Of a stretch of DNA of 35,949 nt, positions 7,541 to 14,471 are shown piece after piece; position 1 is the first letter of the stretch, and the number at the start of each line of letters is the position of its first letter. The notes beneath the pieces were generated by a model. It did not search any database. It was not told the origin of the DNA and saw only the letters and a program-made list of their open reading frames with translations. The stretch covers positions 1-35,949 of the forward strand of contig DATHII010000288.1 in NCBI GenBank assembly GCA_035316885.1. Direction: 5' to 3'. The position numbers and the translations under genes were made by a program. Source of the stretch: DASRTE01 sp035316885 (GTDB lineage Bacteria; Actinomycetota; Actinomycetes; Jiangellales; Jiangellaceae).

Positions 7541-8293
7541 TCAAACGGCAGGAGGCTGGTCGCGGGGTGGATCGTCAGGGCGCTGCTCGGGCGTCGATTC
7601 GGTTGCCGGAGCCTCAGGGGCGGCGTAGGGCGACGATGCCGGTGGCTCGGCGGCGGGAGTCTCGGGACGGGCAGCAGGGTCGGTGAACGGTGACTCGGCG
7701 AACGGGTCGGCGACGGGCGGGGCGGGGTACGCCGGCGGCTCGGGGGCCGTAACAGGCGCTTCCATCTGGGGCTCCGCAGCCGGTGCCGCGGCAGGCGCGG
7801 CGACCTCGGGCTCGGCCACGGGGGGCGGAGCGGTTGCCGTGCCGGTGTCCGGGGCGCGGACCCTGGTCTCGTCGATCGCCTCGCGGCCGCCGGCAGCCGC
7901 GAACGCGAGGTAGGCAACGTAGCCCATGACGATCAGCAAGATCAGCCCGAGCCAGGCGCCGATGCCGGTGTCGCCGAGGACGTCGAAGAAGAGGAACAGG
8001 GTGAGAAGCGCGATCACGCCGGCGAGCACCGCCGTCACCAGGTCGTGCTTCATGCCGAACTCGGGCGCGTTGCCCGTGAGACGCAACACTTCCCAGGCGA
8101 TCAGCACGATGAGCAGGATGCCGATGAGCGTGCCCAGGCCGCTGTCCCACGCGTTCGCCGAGGCGCTGATGTCGAGATCTTCGACGGAGATCGACAACCA
8201 GGGGAGGAACAGGTCGATGAACAGCAGGACGGCACCGCCGATGGCGAGCTTGCGATAGAGCGGAAGCTCCGCGAAGCCGGGTGTGGTTGCCAC
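7541..8293 (-). CDS. Four-helix membrane protein with a Pro/Ala-rich C-terminal tail
   Basis: GTG at 8293 behind AGAGGAG gives 250 residues, beginning with ATTPGFAELPLYRKLAIGG after the initiator. Four hydrophobic helices are visible at about 15-34, 52-71, 84-103 and 113-133. The first loop contains LFLPWLSISVEDLD. The rest (about 140-250) is low-complexity and rich in Pro, Ala and Glu (repeated PAAEP-like units), likely a disordered cytoplasmic or envelope-facing tail. The frame stays open for 1.8 kb upstream, but that part is antisense to hutH and is not coding. No family is recognised with confidence; it resembles small actinobacterial membrane proteins annotated only as hypothetical. Confidence 0.75.
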   Translation of the reverse strand: MATTPGFAELPLYRKLAIGGAVLLFIDLFLPWLSISVEDLDISASANAWDSGLGTLIGILLIVLIAWEVLRLTGNAPEFGMKHDLVTAVLAGVIALLTLFLFFDVLGDTGIGAWLGLILLIVMGYVAYLAFAAAGGREAIDETRVRAPDTGTATAPPPVAEPEVAAPAAAPAAEPQMEAPVTAPEPPAYPAPPVADPFAESPFTDPAARPETPAAEPPASSPYAAPEAPATESTPEQRPDDPPRDQPPAV

Positions 8294-8446
8294 GAGAACT
8301 CCTCTGCAGGGGCGAATCCGGGTGCGCGCCACATCATCCCGGATCTTGGTCGCCACACAAGGGTTCTGGGCACAGTTTCCGGCCGTTTCCATCGTCGCGG
8401 CGGTACGGGCCGGTGGCCTGGACACGCCACTGCGGGGCCGGCGGTT

Positions 8447-8458
8447 CACAATGGCGCC
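8447..8458 (+). promoter_or_regulatory. Possible leaderless promoter of hutH
   Basis: CACAAT at 8447-8452 is a 4/6 match to the -10 consensus, and six bases separate it from the ATG at 8459. No ribosome-binding site precedes that ATG, so a leaderless transcript is likely. No convincing -35 was found. The divergent interval to the membrane-protein start at 8293 is only 165 bases and would also hold that gene's promoter. Confidence 0.4.
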
Positions 8459-10036
8459 ATGGGTGTCCGTGATGCGGATGGGGGCGGCCCAGCCGCCGGT
8501 GTCGTCGTAGCGGTCGGACCTGGTCCGCTCTCGCCCGCCGACGTGGTCGACGTCGCACGGCACGGCGTAGGCGTCGAGCTCACCGGTGAGGCGCTGGCCG
8601 AGATCGCGAAGAGCCGCGAGGTTGTCGAGAACCTCGCCGTGGCCGACGTGCCGTATTACGGCGTCTCCACGGGCTTCGGAGCGTTGGCAACCCGCCACAT
8701 CGCGCCGGACCTCCGCGCCCAGCTGCAGCGCAGCCTGATCCGCAGCCATGCCGCCGGGTCCGGGCCCGAGGTCGAGCGCGAGGTCGTCCGTGCACTGATG
8801 CTGTTGCGGCTGTCGACCCTGGCGACCGGCCGCACTGGTGTCCGCACGAAGACCGCGACCGCCTATGCAGCGATGATCGACGCCGGCATCACGCCGGTCG
8901 TGCGCGAGTACGGCAGTCTGGGTTGTTCGGGCGATCTCGCGCCGCTCGCCCACTGCGCCCTTGCGTTGATGGGCGAGGGGCAGGTGCGGACGGCCGACGG
9001 CGCACTGGTCCCGGCGGCTCCCGCGCTGCGGGCCGCCGGCATCGAGCCGGTCGAGTTCGCCGAGAAAGAGGGCCTCGCCCTGATCAACGGCACCGACGGC
9101 ATGCTCGGCATGCTGGTGATGGCGGCTCACGACCTGGGGTTGCTCCTGCGGACCGCCGACGTGGCGGCCGCCATGAGCGTCGAGGCCCTGCTCGGCACCG
9201 ACCGCGTCTTCGCCGAGGACCTGCAGGCTCTGCGCCCGCATCCCGGCCAGGAGGCATCTGCGGCCAACCTTCGCGCCCTGCTGGCGGGCTCCGGGATCGT
9301 CGCCAGCCACCGCGGTCCCGAGTGCACGCGGGTACAGGACGCGTACTCGCTGCGCTGCTCGCCCCAGGTCCATGGGGCGGCCCGCGACACGCTGGACCAC
9401 GCCGAGGTCGTCGCAGGTCGCGAGCTCGCTGCCGCGGTCGACAACCCTGTCGTCACCCTCGACGGCAGGGTCGAGTCGAACGGCAACTTCCACGGCGCGC
9501 CGGTCGGGTACGTCCTCGACTTCCTGGCCATCGTCGCGGCCGACCTGGCCGGCATCAGCGAGCGGCGCACCGACCGGTTCCTCGACGTCGCCCGAAGCGG
9601 GGGCTTGCCGCCGTTCCTTGCCGACGACCCCGGCGTCGACTCCGGCCACATGATCGCCCAGTACACCCAGGCGGCGATCGTGTCGGAGCTCAAGCGGCTG
9701 GCCGCACCGGCGTCGGTCGACTCGATCCCGTCCAGTGCGATGCAGGAGGACCACGTGTCCATGGGCTGGAGCGCGGCGCGTAAGTTGCGGCGCTCGGTCG
9801 ACGGGCTGGCCCAGGTGCTCGCCGTGGAGATCCTCACGGCCGCACGTGCGCTGGACCTGCGGGCACCGCTGGAGCCTGCCGCGGGAACGGCAGCCGTCCG
9901 CGACGCAGTCCGCGCAGTCGTGGACGGGCCCGGGCCCGACCGGCATCTCGCCCCCGAGATCGACGCCGTCGCCGATCTCGTGCGGTCCGGCGCGATCGTC
10001 AGTGCCGCCGAAGGCGCAGTGGGGCCGCTGCGATGA
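8459..10036 (+). CDS. hutH: Histidine ammonia-lyase
   Basis: This 525-residue enzyme performs the first step of histidine degradation, histidine to trans-urocanate plus ammonia. The MIO electrophile is formed autocatalytically from a Cys-Ser-Gly triad at 156-158 within EYGSLGCSGDLAPLAH. Most bacterial HutH proteins have Ala-Ser-Gly; to my knowledge the Cys variant is usual in actinobacteria. Other family motifs are YYGVSTGFGALA (66-77), INGTDGMLGM (about 200), the long segment VQDAYSLRCSPQVHGA and SSAMQEDHVSMGW near residue 430. The ATG at 8459 adds about 15 residues before the conserved start and fits a leaderless transcript. hutU starts 25 bases downstream, so the two form an operon. Confidence 0.96.
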   Translation: MGVRDADGGGPAAGVVVAVGPGPLSPADVVDVARHGVGVELTGEALAEIAKSREVVENLAVADVPYYGVSTGFGALATRHIAPDLRAQLQRSLIRSHAAGSGPEVEREVVRALMLLRLSTLATGRTGVRTKTATAYAAMIDAGITPVVREYGSLGCSGDLAPLAHCALALMGEGQVRTADGALVPAAPALRAAGIEPVEFAEKEGLALINGTDGMLGMLVMAAHDLGLLLRTADVAAAMSVEALLGTDRVFAEDLQALRPHPGQEASAANLRALLAGSGIVASHRGPECTRVQDAYSLRCSPQVHGAARDTLDHAEVVAGRELAAAVDNPVVTLDGRVESNGNFHGAPVGYVLDFLAIVAADLAGISERRTDRFLDVARSGGLPPFLADDPGVDSGHMIAQYTQAAIVSELKRLAAPASVDSIPSSAMQEDHVSMGWSAARKLRRSVDGLAQVLAVEILTAARALDLRAPLEPAAGTAAVRDAVRAVVDGPGPDRHLAPEIDAVADLVRSGAIVSAAEGAVGPLR

Positions 10037-10061
10037 CGGGCGGAAGGCAGGGAGGGACACC

Positions 10062-11723
10062 ATGACGGCTGGGCCGCGACCGGTCCGCGCGCCGCGCGGC
10101 ACGACGATGACCGCTCGGGGGTGGCCGCAGGAGGCCGCGCTGCGGATGCTTCAGAACAACCTGGATCCCGAGGTGGCCGAGCATCCGGAGGAGCTCGTCG
10201 TCTATGGCGGAACCGGTCGCGCCGCGCGCGACTGGCCCAGCTTCGACGCCCTCGTCCGCACCCTGACGACGCTCGAGAACGACGAGACCATGCTCGTTCA
10301 GTCCGGCCGGCCGGTCGGCGTCATGCGGACGCACGAGTGGGCGCCGCGGGTGCTCATCGCCAACTCCAACCTTGTCGGCGACTGGGCGACCTGGGAGGAG
10401 TTCCGGCGCCTCGAGGCACTCGGCTTGACCATGTACGGCCAGATGACGGCCGGATCGTGGATCTACATCGGGACTCAGGGGATTCTCCAGGGGACGTACG
10501 AGACGTTCGCCGCCGTTGCGGCGAACAGGTTCGGGGGGACACTCGCCGGGACCGTCACGTTGACCGCTGGGCTGGGCGGCATGGGTGGTGCGCAACCGCT
10601 GGCCGTCACGATGAACGGCGGAGTCGCGATCGTCGTCGAGTGCGATCCGTCACGCATCGTGCGCCGGATCGAGCACGGCTACCTCGACGTCGAGGCATCG
10701 TCGGTGGAGGAGGCGCTCCGGCTGGCCGACGAGGCCCGCGACGCGAGGCGGCCACTCTCGATCGGCGTGCGCGGCAACGCGGCAAAGGTCGTGCCCGATC
10801 TGCTCCGACGCGGCGCCGAGGTTGACATCGTCACGGATCAGACCTCAGCCCATGACCCCCTCGCGTACCTCCCCGTCGGTGTCGCGTTCGAGGACTGGGT
10901 GGCCGAGCGTGACAAGGACCCGGCCGGCTTCACGGCGCGGGCCCGCGAGTCGATGGCCCTGCACGTCGAGGCGATGGTCGGGTTCCTCGACGCCGGCGCT
11001 GAGGTCTTCGACTACGGCAACTCGATCAGGGGCGAAGCACAGCTGGCCGGCTATGCACGCGCATTCGACTTCCCGGGGTTCGTCCCCGCGTACATCAGGC
11101 CGCTGTTCTGCGAGGGCAAGGGCCCGTTCCGATGGGCGGCGCTGTCCGGCGATCCGGCGGACATCGCGGCGACCGACGCCGCCGTGCTCGACCTGTTCCC
11201 GCAGAACGAGTCGCTGGCCCGCTGGATCCGGCTCGCCGGTGAACGCGTCCACTTCCAGGGGCTACCAGCCCGGATCTGCTGGCTCGGATACGGCGAACGC
11301 GATCGCGCCGGCGAGCGTTTCAACGACATGGTCGCGTCCGGCGCCGTGCAGGCGCCGATCGTGATCGGCCGCGACCATCTCGACTGCGGGTCGGTGGCGT
11401 CCCCGTACCGCGAGACCGAGTCGATGGCGGACGGGTCGGACGCGATCGCCGACTGGCCGTTGCTCAACGCCCTCGTCAACACTGCCTCCGGGGCCACCTG
11501 GGTGTCGATTCACCACGGCGGCGGCGTCGGCATCGGACGGTCGATACACGCCGGGCAGGTGACGGTGGCGGACGGGTCGCCGCTCGCCGCCGAGAAGATC
11601 GCCCGTGTGCTCTCCAATGATCCCGGCATGGGGGTCATCCGGCACGTCGACGCCGGGTACGAGCGCGCCTCTGACGTCGCTGACGATCGCGGCGTTCGTA
11701 TCCCTATGCGAGAGCTCTCGTGA
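10062..11723 (+). CDS. hutU: Urocanate hydratase (urocanase)
   Basis: The 553-residue protein catalyses the second step, urocanate to 4-imidazolone-5-propionate, with tightly bound NAD+. The start ATG follows GGGAGGG; the frame continues upstream inside hutH and is not used. Landmarks are GWPQEAALRMLQNNLDPEVA, the Gly-rich NAD-binding segment TLTAGLGGMGGAQPLAV, FDYGNSIRGEA, and the active-site region GLPARICWLGYGERD with Cys406, corresponding to Cys410 of the Pseudomonas enzyme. The C-terminal block contains GRDHLDCGSVASPYRETESM and ASGATWVSIHHGGGVGIGRS. Length matches the family. It ends just before a long nested inverted repeat. Confidence 0.97.
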   Translation: MTAGPRPVRAPRGTTMTARGWPQEAALRMLQNNLDPEVAEHPEELVVYGGTGRAARDWPSFDALVRTLTTLENDETMLVQSGRPVGVMRTHEWAPRVLIANSNLVGDWATWEEFRRLEALGLTMYGQMTAGSWIYIGTQGILQGTYETFAAVAANRFGGTLAGTVTLTAGLGGMGGAQPLAVTMNGGVAIVVECDPSRIVRRIEHGYLDVEASSVEEALRLADEARDARRPLSIGVRGNAAKVVPDLLRRGAEVDIVTDQTSAHDPLAYLPVGVAFEDWVAERDKDPAGFTARARESMALHVEAMVGFLDAGAEVFDYGNSIRGEAQLAGYARAFDFPGFVPAYIRPLFCEGKGPFRWAALSGDPADIAATDAAVLDLFPQNESLARWIRLAGERVHFQGLPARICWLGYGERDRAGERFNDMVASGAVQAPIVIGRDHLDCGSVASPYRETESMADGSDAIADWPLLNALVNTASGATWVSIHHGGGVGIGRSIHAGQVTVADGSPLAAEKIARVLSNDPGMGVIRHVDAGYERASDVADDRGVRIPMRELS

Positions 11724-11724
11724 G

Positions 11725-11832
11725 GTGTTCGGCCCGGCCGGATGGCGCTGCGGGCTCCGCGATCTGTGGCCGAAAAGCGTGCCACAGATCGCTCTTTAGA
11801 CGCCCGCCGCACCATCCGGCCGTCCCGAACAC
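11725..11832. repeat. 108-nt nested inverted repeat between hutU and the amidohydrolase gene
   Basis: Outer arms 11725-11745 and 11812-11832 pair at 19 of 21 positions. Inner arms GCGATCTGTGGC (11759-11770) and GCCACAGATCGC (11781-11792) pair perfectly around the 10-base loop CGAAAAGCGT. The segments between them pair imperfectly. TCTTT follows the inner stem at 11793-11797, so the inner hairpin could act as a transcription terminator for hutHU. The whole structure is far larger than a normal terminator and starts two bases after the hutU stop. It could equally be a MITE- or REP-like element. No target-site duplication was evident. Confidence 0.75.
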
Positions 11833-11899
11833 GGCGTTCGGGCCGCCTGCGCAACCGGCCGACCCACGCGGGTCCTTTCCTCGCCGCGGGCGGTGACGC

Positions 11900-13180
11900 G
11901 TGAGCTTTGACGCTCTTTGGAATGCGCTCCTGCCCGTTGGGCGGGAGCCGTTGACCGGGGGGTATCGGCGGTATGCGTGGGGTACCGCTGATCTGGAGTG
12001 TCGAGAGTGGTTCCTCGACGCGGCTGCGCACCGCGGGCTCGACGTCGAGAGTGACGGCAACGGGAACCTGTGGGCGTGGTGGGGTGACCCATCCGACGGC
12101 GACGCAGTGGTCGTGGGCTCACACCTGGACTCGGTTCCTGACGGTGGGGCGTTCGACGGCCCGCTTGGAGTGGTCTCGGCGTTCGCGGCGATCGACGCGG
12201 CCCGAGAGCGCGGCTTGACGCCGAGCCGGCCCATCGCCGTGGTGGCATTCTCCGACGAGGAGGGTGCGCGGTTCGGGGTGGCGTGCACAGGATCGCGGCT
12301 GCTCACCGGCGTGCTCGACGCGGACCGCGCCCGCTTGCTGCGTGACGTTGACGGCACGACCATGGCCGAGGCCATGTCGGCGGCCGGGCATGACCCCTCG
12401 CGCGTCGGCCCGGAGGCGGATCGGCTGGCCCGGGTGGGGTGCTTTGTCGAGCTCCACATCGAGCAAGGGCGGGCACGACCGGTGGACCTCGGCGCAGCGC
12501 AGCCTCGCAGCAACGACCCGCGCGGACTGGTCGACCTCGATGCTGCGGTAGGAATTGCGAGCGCGATCTGGCCGCACGGTCGCTGGCGCTTCGACTTCAC
12601 CGGGCGGGCGGACCACGCCGGGACGACGCAGTTAGAGGACCGGGACGACCCGATGCTCGGGTACGCCGCAGCCGTCCTGGAGGCTCGCGAAGCGGCCGAC
12701 CGGCATGGTGCGCTGGCGACGTTCGGCAAGGTCCGTGTGGAACCTAACGGCGTCAACGCGATCCCGTCGCGGGTGACTGCGTGGCTGGACGCGCGTGGGC
12801 CGGACGATGAGCGCGTGCGCGCGCTCGTCGCCGAGTTGTCGGGCCTGACAACGCGGCAGCCTGGGGCGATGCCGCCGGGCGCCCTGACAAGTAGGGATGA
12901 GCTCGCGGTCAGCGAGGAGTCGTGGACGGCCGCGACGGAGTTCGACCTGCTGCTGCGGAACCGGCTGGTCGCTCTGCTCGGCGACGTGCCACTCTTGCCG
13001 ACCGGTGCCGGCCACGACGCGGGCATTCTTGCCGCTGCGGGCGTGCCGTCGGCCATGCTCCTCGTTCGCAACCCGACCGGCATCTCCCACTCGCCGGCCG
13101 AGCACACCGAGCGCGACGACTGCCTGGCCGGCGTCGACGCTCTCGCCAGGATCCTCGAGGACCTCGCTCGGCCCGCGTGA
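11900..13180 (+). CDS. M20-family Zn-dependent amidohydrolase; candidate alternative N-formylglutamate deformylase
   Basis: The 426-residue protein belongs to the allantoate amidohydrolase/N-carbamoyl-amino-acid hydrolase branch of the M20 metallopeptidases. Metal ligands are recognisable: His75 and Asp86 in GSHLDSVPDGGAFDGPLG, Glu120-Glu121 in FSDEEGARFG, His186 in ELHIEQG, and the late His397 in GISHSPAEH. The dimerisation domain starts with WRFDFTGRADHAGTT. Related proteins annotated as allantoate amidohydrolase sit beside hutF and hutI in other actinobacteria and have been labelled an alternative form of N-formylglutamate deformylase. Here no hutG is seen, so it probably hydrolyses N-formyl-L-glutamate to glutamate and formate (inference). 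Odd: about 18 residues after EQGRA (around 193-211) look inserted, with VDL repeated on both sides. GTG 11900 has only a weak GGCGG upstream. Confidence 0.8.
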   Translation: MSFDALWNALLPVGREPLTGGYRRYAWGTADLECREWFLDAAAHRGLDVESDGNGNLWAWWGDPSDGDAVVVGSHLDSVPDGGAFDGPLGVVSAFAAIDAARERGLTPSRPIAVVAFSDEEGARFGVACTGSRLLTGVLDADRARLLRDVDGTTMAEAMSAAGHDPSRVGPEADRLARVGCFVELHIEQGRARPVDLGAAQPRSNDPRGLVDLDAAVGIASAIWPHGRWRFDFTGRADHAGTTQLEDRDDPMLGYAAAVLEAREAADRHGALATFGKVRVEPNGVNAIPSRVTAWLDARGPDDERVRALVAELSGLTTRQPGAMPPGALTSRDELAVSEESWTAATEFDLLLRNRLVALLGDVPLLPTGAGHDAGILAAAGVPSAMLLVRNPTGISHSPAEHTERDDCLAGVDALARILEDLARPA

Positions 13181-13285
13181 GCGACCGGACCGCAGGTGCT
13201 GTTCATCCACGACGCCCCTAGGGTGTTCGACGAGGATGACGCACTGGCCGGCCAGGCGTCAGCACTGCAACCCGTGCCGGGCAGC

Positions 13286-13750
13286 TCACCAGGGCTTGAT
13301 GTGAGGGAGTAGAGCAACCGCGTAGTCGACGATGGCCTGCGCCTTGGGCAGTACCTTCCGCACCTCGTCCGCATCGATCGCGTCGCCCGAATCTTGCGGA
13401 TATTCGGCGTCCTTGCGTCGGCGGCGGATGCTATCGAACTCGCGCAACACTTGACCGCGTCGTTCGGGACCGAACTGTGCGCGCGCCACGTCTCGCACCG
13501 CGATGTGACCACCACGACTGGTCGCGCGCAGGCCTTGGACGGCCAGCAGAGCTGAGCACGCCTTGCGGGAAGCGTCATACGCCATCTGGAAGGCCCCGGC
13601 TGGGTCGTCGTCAGCCAACTGTTCTGCGGACAGCAGGTGGCGCTGGGCGTCATCCATCAACAAGTCAGCGAGGTCGCGGTCTGGTTGAACCTGCTCGACC
13701 TCACCGCTCGCGATCAGTTGAAGGATGTCCTCTTCACCCGGCCGAACCAT
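13286..13750 (-). CDS. HEPN-domain protein, putative toxin of a MNT-HEPN pair
   Basis: The 154-residue protein starts MVRPGEEDILQLIASGEVEQ at ATG 13750, overlapping the nucleotidyltransferase gene by 17 bases, which indicates coupled translation. It is helical. Helix one carries DLLMDDAQRHLLSAEQLADDDP, helix two FQMAYDASRKACSALLAVQGLR. Near residues 108-118 lies IRRRRKDAEYP, similar to the R-x4-Y/H segment of the HEPN fold. In MNT-HEPN systems the HEPN protein is an RNase toxin that the MNT partner silences by adding AMP to a tyrosine; Tyr117 is the obvious candidate. The canonical R-x4-6-H signature is not certain: here the histidine is replaced by tyrosine. It runs antisense to the hut genes. 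The function is inferred from the pairing. Confidence 0.75.
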   Translation of the reverse strand: MVRPGEEDILQLIASGEVEQVQPDRDLADLLMDDAQRHLLSAEQLADDDPAGAFQMAYDASRKACSALLAVQGLRATSRGGHIAVRDVARAQFGPERRGQVLREFDSIRRRRKDAEYPQDSGDAIDADEVRKVLPKAQAIVDYAVALLPHIKPW

Positions 13751-14342
13751 GTGGCTCCGCTCTGGTTGGTATGACAGGGACGAGCGGCCGGTCGCGCAGT
13801 CGCCGCACGAAGGCGTCGGGCTCCTCACGCCAAGAACGCGCGCTGCGTACGGTCGTGTTGACCGGCTTGCCGAGGCGCGTCTCCGCGCGCTGCGCGGCTT
13901 CGTACATCGCCGTGCGGTCAGGGCGCCCGACGATGAGGACATCGACGTCGCCCGGGGGAGGTCCAGGCTGGCCCGCATACCTGGCTGCCCAAGAACCGAA
14001 GATCCAGATCTCCTCTGCACCGGAGAGGCCCTCGAACTCGTCTTCTATGACCCATCGTGGACCGAACGTGTGCAGGGCCAATTCGGTGACAGGCCCCAGC
14101 GTCGGTGTCTCGAGATTGGCGGAGACCAGCCGGGCACGTCCCAAGCGTCGTTCCGTCAGGATGCCAGCTCGCACCAGACGGTCCAACTCGCGGGACGTCG
14201 TCGACAGTGGTGCGGCGATGGCGGCGGCAATATCGCTCGCCGTTCGCTCGCGGTCCGGGCTCATCAGGACATAGGCGAGGAGTTCCCCTTGAAGTCGTGA
14301 TCGGAACAGGGGAAAGAGTTCCGGGACCGCGGCTCGTGCCAT
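13734..14342 (-). CDS. Minimal nucleotidyltransferase with N-terminal winged helix, putative MNT antitoxin
   Basis: The product has 202 residues from ATG 14342. An ATG four codons earlier (14354) is an alternative, and the frame stays open beyond both. Residues about 17-78 form an ArsR/MarR-like winged helix (ELLAYVLMSPDRERTASDIAAAIAAPLSTTSRELDRLVRAGILTERRLGRARLVS in pattern). Residues about 110-190 form a minimal nucleotidyltransferase with the active-site pattern IFGSWAARYAG followed by GDVDVLIVG, giving Gly116-Ser117 and the metal-binding pair Asp132 and Asp134. A DNA-binding domain fused to the MNT suggests that it is also the operon's autoregulator. The HEPN gene follows with a 17-base overlap. 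The pair sits on the strand opposite hutF, whose start lies 130 bases away. Confidence 0.85.
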   Translation of the reverse strand: MARAAVPELFPLFRSRLQGELLAYVLMSPDRERTASDIAAAIAAPLSTTSRELDRLVRAGILTERRLGRARLVSANLETPTLGPVTELALHTFGPRWVIEDEFEGLSGAEEIWIFGSWAARYAGQPGPPPGDVDVLIVGRPDRTAMYEAAQRAETRLGKPVNTTVRSARSWREEPDAFVRRLRDRPLVPVIPTRAEPHGSAG

Positions 14343-14350
14343 CTTTCTTC

Positions 14351-14403
14351 CCATAAGCTGAAGTTGATTCCCGATTATGGCAAGTGTCTGCCTGCGACGG
14401 CAA
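14351..14403 (-). promoter_or_regulatory. Promoter and possible autoregulatory site of the MNT-HEPN operon
   Basis: On the minus strand TTGCCG (14398-14403) and CATAAT (14374-14379) are separated by 18 bases and match the -35 and -10 consensus at 4/6 and 5/6. The -10 lies in one arm of an inverted repeat CCATAA (14351-14356) / TTATGG (14375-14380), so a dimeric regulator bound there would block transcription. The winged helix of the first gene product is the natural candidate. Confidence 0.45.
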
Positions 14404-14471
14404 GCCTGCGCCTGCTGACCCGAGAGTGCTTGCACCGGCTCAGACGATGCCGTGCCCGACGAGAGAATCTC

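Noticed and set aside
8294..10102. Long open minus-strand frame extending the membrane-protein gene over hutH
   Set aside because: The protein there is Arg/Asp/Gly-rich with no fold, and is the codon-position shadow of hutH. The membrane protein has its own GTG with a good ribosome-binding site at 8293.
11900..13180. Annotation of the M20 enzyme as true allantoate amidohydrolase in purine catabolism
   Set aside because: No other ureide or purine genes are present, and it sits within hut genes. The fold alone does not separate allantoate from formylglutamate hydrolysis.
13181..13285. Extra gene or terminator between the M20 gene and the HEPN gene
   Set aside because: About 105 bases with no start plus ribosome-binding site and no stable hairpin; considered a simple convergent spacer.
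11704..13653. 649-codon open frame on the minus strand across the M20 gene
   Set aside because: The composition is Ser/Arg/Pro-rich, typical of a high-GC shadow frame. The plus-strand M20 protein has all family motifs.
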